Below, in pieces: positions 35,009-42,896 of a DNA stretch of 64,000 nt. The stretch is taken from contig NZ_CP129113.1 of the NCBI RefSeq assembly GCF_030762805.1, positions 1,254,001 to 1,318,000 of the forward strand. The letters are read 5' to 3'. The first letter of the stretch is position 1, and every line of letters starts with the position of its first letter. Made by a program: the position numbers and the translations under genes. Below the pieces are notes generated by a model. It saw nothing but the letters and a program-made list of their open reading frames with translations, did not search any database and was not told the DNA's origin. The DNA comes from Aciduricibacillus chroicocephali. GTDB taxonomy: Bacteria; Bacillota; Bacilli; Bacillales; Amphibacillaceae.

Positions 35009-35242
35009 ATGAAAGATTACAATAAGCCAAAGCCCGATGACCGTTCGGATAATGCAGAAAAGCTTGCTTCCATGATCGAGGACACAGAAGCAAATATCCG
35101 CAAAGCTGAACAGACGATGGAGAATGGAAATGGCACACAAGAGAGTCAAATTGCCGATAAAAATGAACGTCGACGTGAAGCACTTAAAGGTATGCGCGCT
35201 GAGTTGCTTGATGAGGCTGAAAACGCCAATAAATATCAATAA
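35009..35242 (+). CDS. tlp: Small acid-soluble spore protein Tlp
   Basis: A 77-residue hydrophilic protein, MKDYNKPKPDDRSDNAEKL at the start, with RKAEQTMENGNGTQESQIAD and NERRREALKGMRAELLDEA. This is the Tlp (thioredoxin-like protein, minor SASP) family, made in the forespore under SigG and packed in the spore core. Its presence in the citB-yneP interval matches B. subtilis and shows that the organism sporulates. AAAGGATG lies upstream of ATG. A strong terminator follows. Confidence 0.95.
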   Translation: MKDYNKPKPDDRSDNAEKLASMIEDTEANIRKAEQTMENGNGTQESQIADKNERRREALKGMRAELLDEAENANKYQ

Positions 35243-35248
35243 TATGGA

Positions 35249-35290
35249 AAAGGACTGCACCGATTACTAATCGGTGCAGTCCTTTTTCTT
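35249..35290 (+). terminator. Rho-independent terminator after tlp
   Basis: AAGGACTGCACCGATTA pairs with TAATCGGTGCAGTCCTT and is followed by TTTCTTT. Confidence 0.95.
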
Positions 35291-35374
35291 TCAGGCAGGG
35301 CATCAACATACTCTCTTTTATTTATGCTAAACTATTTAAAGTATACTTTGCGCAAGTTGAAAGGGAGATCGGCA

Positions 35375-35791
35375 ATGCATGTAGTAAAAACACCAATAGA
35401 AGTCAGGTATCAGGAAACAGATCAGATGGGCGTCGTTTACCATGCAAATTATCTTGTATGGTTTGAAATAGCTAGAACGAAATTCATTGAGTCACTTGGT
35501 TTTAGCTATGCGGATATGGAAAAAGAAGGTATTGTTTCTCCGGTAACAGATATTCAGGTTAGCTATCTGAAACCGGTAAAATATGGAGACATTGCTACCG
35601 TTGAAACATGGCTTGCAAGTTATGATGGAATCCGTTCTGTCTATGCTTATAATGTAAAAGTAAACGATGAAAAGTTTGTAACGGGTTCATCAGAGCATGT
35701 CATCGTAAAAAAGGACGGTTTCCGCCCTGTTTCTCTACGTAAAAAGTTTCCTGATTGGCACGAAGCATATCAAGCAAATGTTATGGAATAG
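35375..35791 (+). CDS. yneP: Acyl-CoA thioesterase, YbgC/YneP type (hotdog fold)
   Basis: A 138-residue hotdog-fold thioesterase. It begins MHVVKTPIEVRYQETDQMGV, carrying the YQETDQMGVVYHANYLVWFE motif with the catalytic Asp of 4HBT/YbgC enzymes, followed by FTTSL-like FIESLGFSYADMEKEG. It should hydrolyse short acyl-CoA thioesters in the cytosol. ATG 35375 has AAAGGGAGA upstream; a longer frame from 35324 lacks a binding site. The position after tlp matches B. subtilis yneP. Confidence 0.93.
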   Translation: MHVVKTPIEVRYQETDQMGVVYHANYLVWFEIARTKFIESLGFSYADMEKEGIVSPVTDIQVSYLKPVKYGDIATVETWLASYDGIRSVYAYNVKVNDEKFVTGSSEHVIVKKDGFRPVSLRKKFPDWHEAYQANVME

Positions 35792-35799
35792 CATAAAAA

Positions 35800-35852
35800 A
35801 AGCGGCAAAGAAATACTATGAGAAAAAAATCATAGGTTTCTTTGCCGTTTAT
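35800..35852. terminator. Bidirectional terminator between yneP and yneR
   Basis: CGGCAAAGAAA pairs with TTTCTTTGCCG, with an inner ACTATGA/TCATAGG pairing, flanked by A and T runs. Confidence 0.9.
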
Positions 35853-35860
35853 TAGTTCTA

Positions 35861-36145
35861 CTAATTATAGTGGAACACAGGTTCATTCATCTTACTCTCC
35901 ATGCTAATATGCAAATCTTTTCCCTCAAAATACCATGCATCATCTGTTTCGATGAAAAATAGTATATTGTCGGCTAGCGAATGAACGAGAGGATTTTTAG
36001 GAGGGGCTGCTTTAACCCCGAGAGAAAAGCCAGAGATCAGACCGCATCCGCCGTATCTTACATAGAAACGAAGATGATCGCCATCGTTAAGCTCAAGCTC
36101 TTCTTTATACCAAGTAGCTGCATGATCAGAAACAGTCAATTTCAT
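35861..36145 (-). CDS. yneR: HesB/IscA-like protein YneR
   Basis: A 94-residue protein of the HesB-like YneR/YfhF group: MKLTVSDHAATWYKEELEL, then RFYVRYGGCGLISGFSLGV with the single conserved Cys, and DDAWYFEGKDLHISM. True IscA proteins have a C-terminal CxC pair; it is missing here, as usual for YneR proteins, so iron-sulfur carrier activity is doubtful. It is cytosolic. GGTGG precedes the start. It is the last gene of the minus-strand group plsY, folE2, yidD, yneR. Confidence 0.9.
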   Translation of the reverse strand: MKLTVSDHAATWYKEELELNDGDHLRFYVRYGGCGLISGFSLGVKAAPPKNPLVHSLADNILFFIETDDAWYFEGKDLHISMESKMNEPVFHYN

Positions 36146-36168
36146 CCGAAAACCACCTGCTTTCCTGT

Positions 36169-36393
36169 TTATTTATCTACTTTTTCGGGTACCAGATCTA
36201 TGCCGCCCGGATGGAAAGGGTGGCACTTTAATATGCGCTTGATAGTCAAATACATACCTTTGAAAACACCGAATCTTTGAAAAGCGGTAATACTGTATGA
36301 GGAACAGGTAGGATAAAACCGGCAACTTGGAGGTTTAAGCGGACTGATCGCTTTTTGATAGAATCTGACCAGTCCAATGAAAATTAATTTCAC
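36169..36393 (-). CDS. yidD: Membrane protein insertion efficiency factor YidD
   Basis: A 74-residue protein with the full YidD signature [38 protein letters not shown] and [17 protein letters not shown], including the three conserved cysteines and an amphipathic N-terminal helix. YidD assists YidC/Sec insertion of inner membrane proteins. GTG 36393 is preferred: it gives the normal N-terminus and starts 5 bp after the folE2 stop. An ATG at 36429 would overlap folE2 by 32 bp and add an atypical extension. Confidence 0.93.
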   Translation of the reverse strand: MKLIFIGLVRFYQKAISPLKPPSCRFYPTCSSYSITAFQRFGVFKGMYLTIKRILKCHPFHPGGIDLVPEKVDK

Positions 36394-36397
36394 GTGA

Positions 36398-37336
36398 TTA
36401 TTCGCCTGCTTCCTCAAGCGCTTTGTCATAAGTCAAGCTGGCAATCGCATCATGCATATGAATAGATTCTTCATTTCGGCAAATGACTTCAAACTTGCGT
36501 ACAAAGTCCATTTCATACAAGTCTGCTGCAACGAGTCGAACCATATCTTCAACGAAGCGAGGATTCTCATATGCTGTTTCTGTAACGACTTTTTCATCTG
36601 GACGTTTCAAAACTGGATGGAGCCTTGCACTTGCATTGCTTTCAGCTGCTTCTAGAAGGGCTTCTTTCCAATCGAAGAATTCATCGTCAAAATTCTCGTC
36701 GAAATCGATATTTATTGTTACATTTCCTCGTTGGTTATGAGCACTATATTCACTAATTTCCTTTGAGCATGGGCATAATGTCGTAATAAGGACAGAAAGA
36801 CTGCCACTGAACTTGTAACCTTTTCTTTCGTCATACACAGCTCTTAAAGTGACGTTTGCGTGATTCATTCCGGCTAGGTCGGACTGGGGGCCGCGTCTCT
36901 CATAAAACCATGGGAACGAAACTTCAATTTCAGCATCTGGTTTCTCAAGCCGCTCTGCAAGCTCTTTAGTAAAAAGTCGCATTGTTGCAAAGTCAGCCGT
37001 AAAGCCCACTTCATGATATTTATTGAGCTGTTCCATGAAACGACTCATATTGGTTCCCTTACTCGTCTTCTCAATTGTTGAAGAGAAGCGGAATGTACCG
37101 ATTGTTGTCTGTACCTCCGGCTTTAGGATGCTTTTGACTGAGATAGGGTATTTAATATTGGAAACTCCGCAGACATCAAGATCAAAAAGGAAATCTTTCT
37201 TTATATTTTGTAAATCGGGCATTTTGCTCTTTTCTGTCGGTTTTGACTTCGGTCCTGGAGCGACTGACCCGAATAATTGGTGACGTTCTTTTTTATTTGG
37301 CAATTGCAATCGAGCAATCGTTTGTGTTTTGTCCAT
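36398..37336 (-). CDS. folE2: GTP cyclohydrolase FolE2 (type IB)
   Basis: A 312-residue GTP cyclohydrolase IB, which makes 7,8-dihydroneopterin triphosphate for folate or queuosine synthesis. Signatures include [35 protein letters not shown], and [20 protein letters not shown] with the metal-binding Cys and catalytic residues. FolE2 can use metals other than zinc and is often induced by zinc starvation, but no clear Zur box is visible upstream. It replaces neither plsY nor yneR, and its place here differs from the B. subtilis gene order. The start is at ATG 37336 with AAGGGGTCC upstream. Confidence 0.96.
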   Translation of the reverse strand: MDKTQTIARLQLPNKKERHQLFGSVAPGPKSKPTEKSKMPDLQNIKKDFLFDLDVCGVSNIKYPISVKSILKPEVQTTIGTFRFSSTIEKTSKGTNMSRFMEQLNKYHEVGFTADFATMRLFTKELAERLEKPDAEIEVSFPWFYERRGPQSDLAGMNHANVTLRAVYDERKGYKFSGSLSVLITTLCPCSKEISEYSAHNQRGNVTINIDFDENFDDEFFDWKEALLEAAESNASARLHPVLKRPDEKVVTETAYENPRFVEDMVRLVAADLYEMDFVRKFEVICRNEESIHMHDAIASLTYDKALEEAGE

Positions 37337-37426
37337 GACAGGGACCCCTTTCTCGTAAAAAAAGCTTAATCAAAGTATACTTAAGAGACTGGTAATATTC
37401 AATCTTTTCGGGTTTGTTAAGAAGTG

Positions 37427-38008
37427 TTACATCCAGGTAATCTTCGGTTCTGTTTTGTTAATAATTCTTTTTATATTTGCTATGTGACGATAGATAACAA
37501 ACAACGTTAAGATGACAAGTACGACCGTAAGACTTGTTTCCTGCATAATAATGGCTGTAATAGTTGCAACGACGCCAGTCAGAATTGAGGAAAGTGATAC
37601 ATATTTCGACAGATACAGAACTAAAAGGAAAGTAACTATCGTAATCAAGAAAAGTAGCGGGCTAACTCCAAGTATAATCCCAGCAGATGTCGCAACTGCC
37701 TTTCCACCGCGGAATTTGGCGAATAGTGGATACGTATGACCGATTACTGCAAAAATCCCAATAACGAGTCGGTTTACGTCTGTATCGAAAAGAAGAGGAA
37801 TGCATGTGGCGAGTGTCCCCTTTAAAATATCTCCGATTGTTACAATCGTGCCAGCTTTGAAGCCAAGGACTCTGAATGAATTCGTAGCGCCCATATTGCC
37901 ACTGCCATGTTCGCGTATGTCAATGTTATAGCCGACTTTGCCGACAATAAGGGCGGTAGGAACAGAGCCGATCAAGTAGGCGATCAGTCCAAATAACGCA
38001 TAATCCAT
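37427..38008 (-). CDS. plsY: Glycerol-3-phosphate acyltransferase PlsY
   Basis: A 193-residue membrane acyltransferase with about five spans. It uses acyl-phosphate to acylate sn-glycerol-3-phosphate in the first step of phospholipid synthesis. Conserved motifs are [33 protein letters not shown] and [18 protein letters not shown] 38008 ([14 protein letters not shown]) has GCAGGA at suitable spacing; upstream alternatives (ATG 38014, TTG 38026) would overlap that site. It is divergent from the ABC importer genes. Confidence 0.96.
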   Translation of the reverse strand: MDYALFGLIAYLIGSVPTALIVGKVGYNIDIREHGSGNMGATNSFRVLGFKAGTIVTIGDILKGTLATCIPLLFDTDVNRLVIGIFAVIGHTYPLFAKFRGGKAVATSAGIILGVSPLLFLITIVTFLLVLYLSKYVSLSSILTGVVATITAIIMQETSLTVVLVILTLFVIYRHIANIKRIINKTEPKITWM

Positions 38009-38159
38009 ATTCATTCCTGCTTTCAAATTAAGTTATATAGTACAATTGCTGCTTGTCCATTTTATCATGTTTGGGCCCTGGAAAGAACCGAATTTATAGT
38101 TATCATGCTGTTGAATGTGAAATTCTCACATACTTAATCAAAGAAGAAGGAGAGATGGC

Positions 38160-39218
38160 ATGATTGAATTTAAGAATGTTAGCAAAAGTTATAATAGAAA
38201 CGACTATGCTGTCAAAAAAATGAATTTGACTATTGAAAGAGGTGAACTTGTTACGCTGATCGGACCGAGTGGCTGTGGCAAGACGACTTCTCTTAAAATG
38301 ATTAACCGGCTTATACAACCGACAGACGGAGATATCCTGATCGATAATAAAAATATAAAAGAATATGATATCCATGAATTGCGCTGGAATATCGGATATG
38401 TGCTGCAGCAAATAGCACTTTTCCCTCATATGACGATTGAGCAAAACATTAACATAGTTCCTGATTTGAAGAAATGGGATTTTAGTCGTAAAAGCGATAG
38501 AACTCGAGAATTAATGGATATGATTGGTTTGAATCCTGATGAATATCTAAAGCGTTATCCTGATGAACTGTCAGGTGGACAACAGCAAAGGGTCGGAGTA
38601 ATAAGGGCTCTTGCGGCAGATCCAGATATTATACTTATGGATGAGCCTTTTAGCGCATTGGATCCAATAAGTCGCAAGCAGTTACAGGAAGATGTGCGAC
38701 GTCTGCAGCAGGAGATTAAGAAAACGATCGTTTTTGTCACTCATGATATTAAAGAAGCGGTCACATTAGGTGATCGGATTTGTCTCATGAGAAATGGCAT
38801 AGTTGAACAATGTGATACACCGGAAAAAATGATGGCACTTCCCACAAATGATTTTGTTGCGAACTTCATTAACGACGCCAATTCAATTTGGAATAGAAAA
38901 ATCGGTGATCTGGCCGACAATTCTGTGGCAAGACCATACATTGTTTATATGGAAGATATGGTCGACAGTCATGATCAGGATTTTCGAATTGTCATAAATA
39001 CAGAGGAAAAATACGAATATCTCATTTATAAAGGTAAGAAAGTGGATTTTAGACCGATTTGTGTGAATACTTCCATTGAAGAATCAGTCGGACGTATTCA
39101 AGAAATAGAGTTACCGCTTTATCCAGTTGTGCGCCAGGGAGTACTGGTAGGGGCTATTAATGAGCGTAACATACTTGACTATCTTAAGAATCAAGGGGAA
39201 GCAGGTGCCTTGCAATGA
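38160..39218 (+). CDS. ABC importer ATPase, OpuC/EgtU type
   Basis: A 352-residue ATP-binding subunit. Walker A is GPSGCGKTTSLKM, the signature DELSGGQQQRVGVIRALAAD, and Walker B ILMDEPFSALDP, followed by HDIKEAVTLGDR. The tail after residue 250 has one or two CBS-like repeats (YPVVRQGVLVGAINERNILDYL). It energises import with the fused permease/binding protein encoded next (4-bp ATGA overlap). Relatives import glycine betaine, carnitine or choline, or ergothioneine (EgtUA). GAAGGAGAG lies upstream of ATG 38160. Confidence 0.9.
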   Translation: MIEFKNVSKSYNRNDYAVKKMNLTIERGELVTLIGPSGCGKTTSLKMINRLIQPTDGDILIDNKNIKEYDIHELRWNIGYVLQQIALFPHMTIEQNINIVPDLKKWDFSRKSDRTRELMDMIGLNPDEYLKRYPDELSGGQQQRVGVIRALAADPDIILMDEPFSALDPISRKQLQEDVRRLQQEIKKTIVFVTHDIKEAVTLGDRICLMRNGIVEQCDTPEKMMALPTNDFVANFINDANSIWNRKIGDLADNSVARPYIVYMEDMVDSHDQDFRIVINTEEKYEYLIYKGKKVDFRPICVNTSIEESVGRIQEIELPLYPVVRQGVLVGAINERNILDYLKNQGEAGALQ

Positions 39219-40741
39219 ACAGTTTCCTTCATGTACTCCAAACTCGTAAAGATGTATTGTTGGAAAAAATTCTGGAACATATCCAGATGTCGCTCATCGC
39301 ACTTGTAATTGCCATGATAATCGCTGTGCCGCTAGGTCTTCTGCTAACACGTTATAAGAGAGTAGCAGAACCGGTAATCGGGGTGACAGCTATATTACAA
39401 ACGATACCAAGTCTTGCAATACTCGCTTTCCTGATTCCGCTTTTTGGTATCGGACGGATACCGGCAATTATTGCACTCATTATCTATGGGCTACTGCCAA
39501 TTTTACGTAATACATATACAGGAATTACAGGTGTTGATCCGGCTCTTGTCGAAGCGGCTACAGGTATGGGGATGAATTCTTTCAGAAGATTAATGAAGAT
39601 TGAACTGCCTCTCGCTGTTCCGGTTATTATGGCTGGTATCAGGACTTCTATGGTGCTCATCGTTGGAACAGCAACAATTGCAGCTTTGATTGGCGCTGGT
39701 GGTCTGGGAGAACTTATTTTGCTGGGATTGGATCGAGGCGCGGACATCAATCTAATTCTGCTCGGTGCGATTCCTGCGGCCATTCTTGCAATTCTACTTG
39801 ATCTACTATTGCGTGGAATCGAGCGTACAACAAAAAAAGCGGGAATGAAAGCATTTATTTCAATGGTTGTAATCGTTCTTTTGCTCGCCGTCGTTCCGTC
39901 CGTGGTGAGTATTAACAAGAAGCCGGACCTAGTAATTGGTGGAAAACTCGGTGCTGAACCAGAAATCTTAATCAACATGTACAAGCTTCTCATTGAAGAT
40001 AAAACAGATTTGAAAGTGGAGTTGAAGCCAGGTCTCGGAAAGACTTCGCTCGTATTTAAAGCTCTTCAAAATGGTGATATAGATATTTATCCTGAGTTCA
40101 CCGGTACGGCAATCGTGACGCAGTTAGAACAGAAAGCGAGAAGCAATGATGCTGCTCAAGTATACGAACAGGCCAAAGAAGGCATGAAGAAAAAATATAA
40201 TATGGCCTATTTGAAGCCAATGCAATTTAATAATACGTATACGGTGGCGTTAAAATCTAAATTGGCAGAGAAATACAACCTCGAATCAATTGGTGACCTT
40301 CGCTCGGTAGAAGATAGGTTAAAAGCCGGCTTTACATTAGAATTCAAAGACAGAAAAGATGGCTATAGAGGTATGAAGTCGCTTTATGGCATAGACTTTG
40401 CTACAGTTAAGACAATGGACCCGGGTCTTAGGAAAAAGGCCGTCAAAAAAGATGAAGTCGAGGTAATTGACGCCTATGCAACAGATAGCTACGTGAAAGA
40501 ACTCGGTCTTGTATCTCTAAAAGATCCAAAGCATTTGTTCCCTCCATATCAGGGAGCTCCACTAATGCGTGAGGAAACTCTTGACAAACATCCCGATATA
40601 AAAAAAGCGCTTAATAAGATTGCAGGAAAGATTACGGATGAGGAAATGCGTGCAATGAATTATGAGGTTGATTACAAAGATCGACCTGCAGAAGAAGTTG
40701 CCCGTGAGTATCTTGTGAAAAATGAAATTATTAACAAATAG
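39215..40741 (+). CDS. ABC importer permease fused to substrate-binding domain (EgtU/OpuF type)
   Basis: A 508-residue fusion. Residues about 20-215 are an OpuCB-like permease with six spans and the EAA loop (ALVEAATGMGMNSFRRLMKIEL). Another span lies at 210-230 (AFISMVVIVLLLAVVPSVVS). Residues 235-508 are an extracellular substrate-binding domain (DLVIGGKLGAEPEILINMYK, DIYPEFTGTAIVTQL, LFPPYQGAPLMREETLDKHP). This one-chain arrangement is found in OpuF betaine importers and in EgtUBC ergothioneine importers. The binding domain reads closer to the EgtU group as I remember it, but specificity cannot be settled by eye. Confidence 0.88.
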   Translation: MNSFLHVLQTRKDVLLEKILEHIQMSLIALVIAMIIAVPLGLLLTRYKRVAEPVIGVTAILQTIPSLAILAFLIPLFGIGRIPAIIALIIYGLLPILRNTYTGITGVDPALVEAATGMGMNSFRRLMKIELPLAVPVIMAGIRTSMVLIVGTATIAALIGAGGLGELILLGLDRGADINLILLGAIPAAILAILLDLLLRGIERTTKKAGMKAFISMVVIVLLLAVVPSVVSINKKPDLVIGGKLGAEPEILINMYKLLIEDKTDLKVELKPGLGKTSLVFKALQNGDIDIYPEFTGTAIVTQLEQKARSNDAAQVYEQAKEGMKKKYNMAYLKPMQFNNTYTVALKSKLAEKYNLESIGDLRSVEDRLKAGFTLEFKDRKDGYRGMKSLYGIDFATVKTMDPGLRKKAVKKDEVEVIDAYATDSYVKELGLVSLKDPKHLFPPYQGAPLMREETLDKHPDIKKALNKIAGKITDEEMRAMNYEVDYKDRPAEEVAREYLVKNEIINK

Positions 40742-40750
40742 CGTTTTTCA

Positions 40751-40791
40751 GCAATCCTTTGGAATATATCGTTTCAAAGGGTTGTTTTTTT
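40751..40791 (+). terminator. Rho-independent terminator
   Basis: GCAATCCTTTG/CAAAGGGTTG hairpin followed by seven T, ending the importer operon. Confidence 0.9.
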
Positions 40792-40925
40792 GGCAAAGGC
40801 AAATATGACATCAAAAAATATTTTGTAGTATAATGGGGTTCGTGTTTTAAGCAGGACGGACAGCTATCACATTTACTTTTGCAAACGTTTGTTCTATTAT
40901 TGTTAGTTAAGGAGTTGAGTTTCGT

Positions 40926-42878
40926 TTGGCAAAAGAACAGATCAATTACTCGGATGATTCGATACAGGTATTGGAAGGTCTTGACGCTGTCAGGAAGCGG
41001 CCGGGAATGTATATTGGCAGTACGGACAGCAGAGGACTTCATCATCTTGTCTTTGAAATAGTCGATAATGCAGTTGATGAGGCATTGGCTGGCTATGGTA
41101 CAGAAATAAAAGTAATAATTCATAAAGATAAGAGTCTGTCAGTTGAGGACAACGGCCGGGGAATTCCGACCGGTATGCATCAGACTGGCAGGCCGACGAC
41201 TGAAGTCATATTCACTGTGCTTCATGCAGGAGGAAAGTTTGGCCAAGGAGGCTACAAGACGAGCGGCGGTCTGCATGGTGTAGGGGCCTCTGTCGTAAAT
41301 GCACTCTCTGAATGGATGGAAGTGGAGATTTTCCGTAATGGAAAGAAATATCGCCAGCGATTTGAAAAGGGAGGCAAGGAAATAGGTCCCCTTGAGGAGC
41401 TTGGTCCGACGAAGAAACAAGGAACAAAGATCCGTTTCAAACCGGACTCTTCGGTTTTTTCTACAACAATATTTGATAATGAAATCATTTCTGAGCGTTT
41501 AAGGGAGTCTGCATTCCTTTTGAAAGGCTTAAAAATCGACTTGAAGGATGAGCGGAAGGATACTGAAGAGGTATTTGAATATCCGAACGGTCTGGAGTCT
41601 TTCATTGAATATTTGAATGAGGATAAAGATGTTCTCCATCCGGTTGTTTTCTTCGAAGGTGAACAGAACGGAATTGAAGTCGATTTTGCTTTCCAATTTA
41701 ACGATGGTTATGCCGAAAGCATGCTGTCTTTCGTTAATAACGTTCGAACGAAGGATGGCGGAACTCATGAATCAGGAGCAAGGAGCGGAATCACCCGTGT
41801 GTTCAATGATTATGCACGCAGAAACAATTTGCTTAAGGAAAAAGAAAAAAACCTTGAGGGTACAGACATAAGAGAAGGATTGACTGCAGTCATCTCTGTT
41901 CGGATTCCTGAAGAGAAGCTCCAATTTGAAGGGCAGACAAAAGGAAAACTCGGAACCTCTGAAGCTAGGTCAGCTGCAGATTCTATCGTTTCTGAAAACT
42001 TATCTTATTTTTTGGAAGAGAACGCAGATACAGCGAGCCTGCTTATTAGAAAAGCGATTAAAGCAAAAGAAGCGAGAGAAGCAGCGAGGAAAGCGCGCGA
42101 AGATGCTCGTTCGGGTAAAAAACGCAAAAAACGAGATACATTGTTGAGCGGTAAATTGACTCCTGCTCAATCAAAGAACCCTGATCGTAATGAACTGTAC
42201 CTGGTTGAGGGTGATTCAGCTGGAGGTTCAGCTAAACAGGGAAGGGACCGAAAGTTCCAAGCTGTTCTGCCTCTGCGGGGAAAAGTCATTAACACAGAAA
42301 AAGCAAAACTTGAAGATATTATGAAAAATGAAGAAATATCAACGATTATCCATACAATTGGTGCAGGTGTCGGCGGTGACTTTGATCTGAAAGATGTGCA
42401 ATATGAAAAAGTCGTCATCATGACAGATGCCGATACGGATGGTGCACATATTCAAGTCCTGCTTCTTACGTTCTTCTATCGATATATGCGTCCACTAATT
42501 GAAGCCGGTAAAGTATTTATTGCTCTGCCGCCTCTTTATAAAGTGTCCAAGGGTAAAGGCAAACAAGAGAAAGTTGCGTATGCATGGGAAGAAGATGAAC
42601 TTCAGAAAGTTCTTAGCGAATTCAAAAATGGATATATGATTCAGCGCTATAAAGGCCTTGGGGAAATGAATGCCGACCAGCTATGGGAAACGACTATGAA
42701 CCCGGCTACACGCACTTTGATCCGCGTAACGATAGAAGACTTGGCTCGGGCAGAAAAAAGAGTTTCGACGTTGATGGGTGACAAGGTGGAGCCAAGACGA
42801 AAATGGATAGAGAACAACGTGGAGTTCGGAATGAATGAAGAAGCAAGTATACTGGAGAACGACCGGATTCATATGTAA
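40926..42878 (+). CDS. parE: DNA topoisomerase IV subunit B
   Basis: A 650-residue GyrB/ParE-type ATPase subunit. The GHKL ATPase has LEGLDAVRKRPGMYIGSTD, EIVDNAVDEAL and GGLHGVGASVVNALSEW. The TOPRIM domain has ELYLVEGDSAGGSAKQGRDR and MTDADTDGAHIQ. The C-terminus is RYKGLGEMNADQLWETTMNP. With ParC it decatenates replicated chromosomes. The start is TTG 40926 behind AAGGAG. It is followed 18 bp later by parC, forming the usual operon. Assignment as ParE, not GyrB, rests on the parC partner and chromosomal location. Confidence 0.97.
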   Translation: MAKEQINYSDDSIQVLEGLDAVRKRPGMYIGSTDSRGLHHLVFEIVDNAVDEALAGYGTEIKVIIHKDKSLSVEDNGRGIPTGMHQTGRPTTEVIFTVLHAGGKFGQGGYKTSGGLHGVGASVVNALSEWMEVEIFRNGKKYRQRFEKGGKEIGPLEELGPTKKQGTKIRFKPDSSVFSTTIFDNEIISERLRESAFLLKGLKIDLKDERKDTEEVFEYPNGLESFIEYLNEDKDVLHPVVFFEGEQNGIEVDFAFQFNDGYAESMLSFVNNVRTKDGGTHESGARSGITRVFNDYARRNNLLKEKEKNLEGTDIREGLTAVISVRIPEEKLQFEGQTKGKLGTSEARSAADSIVSENLSYFLEENADTASLLIRKAIKAKEAREAARKAREDARSGKKRKKRDTLLSGKLTPAQSKNPDRNELYLVEGDSAGGSAKQGRDRKFQAVLPLRGKVINTEKAKLEDIMKNEEISTIIHTIGAGVGGDFDLKDVQYEKVVIMTDADTDGAHIQVLLLTFFYRYMRPLIEAGKVFIALPPLYKVSKGKGKQEKVAYAWEEDELQKVLSEFKNGYMIQRYKGLGEMNADQLWETTMNPATRTLIRVTIEDLARAEKRVSTLMGDKVEPRRKWIENNVEFGMNEEASILENDRIHM

Positions 42879-42896
42879 TTGAGGGAGGAATACGCT

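Noticed and set aside
36398-36429. Extended yidD start overlapping folE2
   Set aside because: The ATG at 36429 gives an atypical N-terminal extension. GTG 36393 after the folE2 stop gives the normal YidD length.
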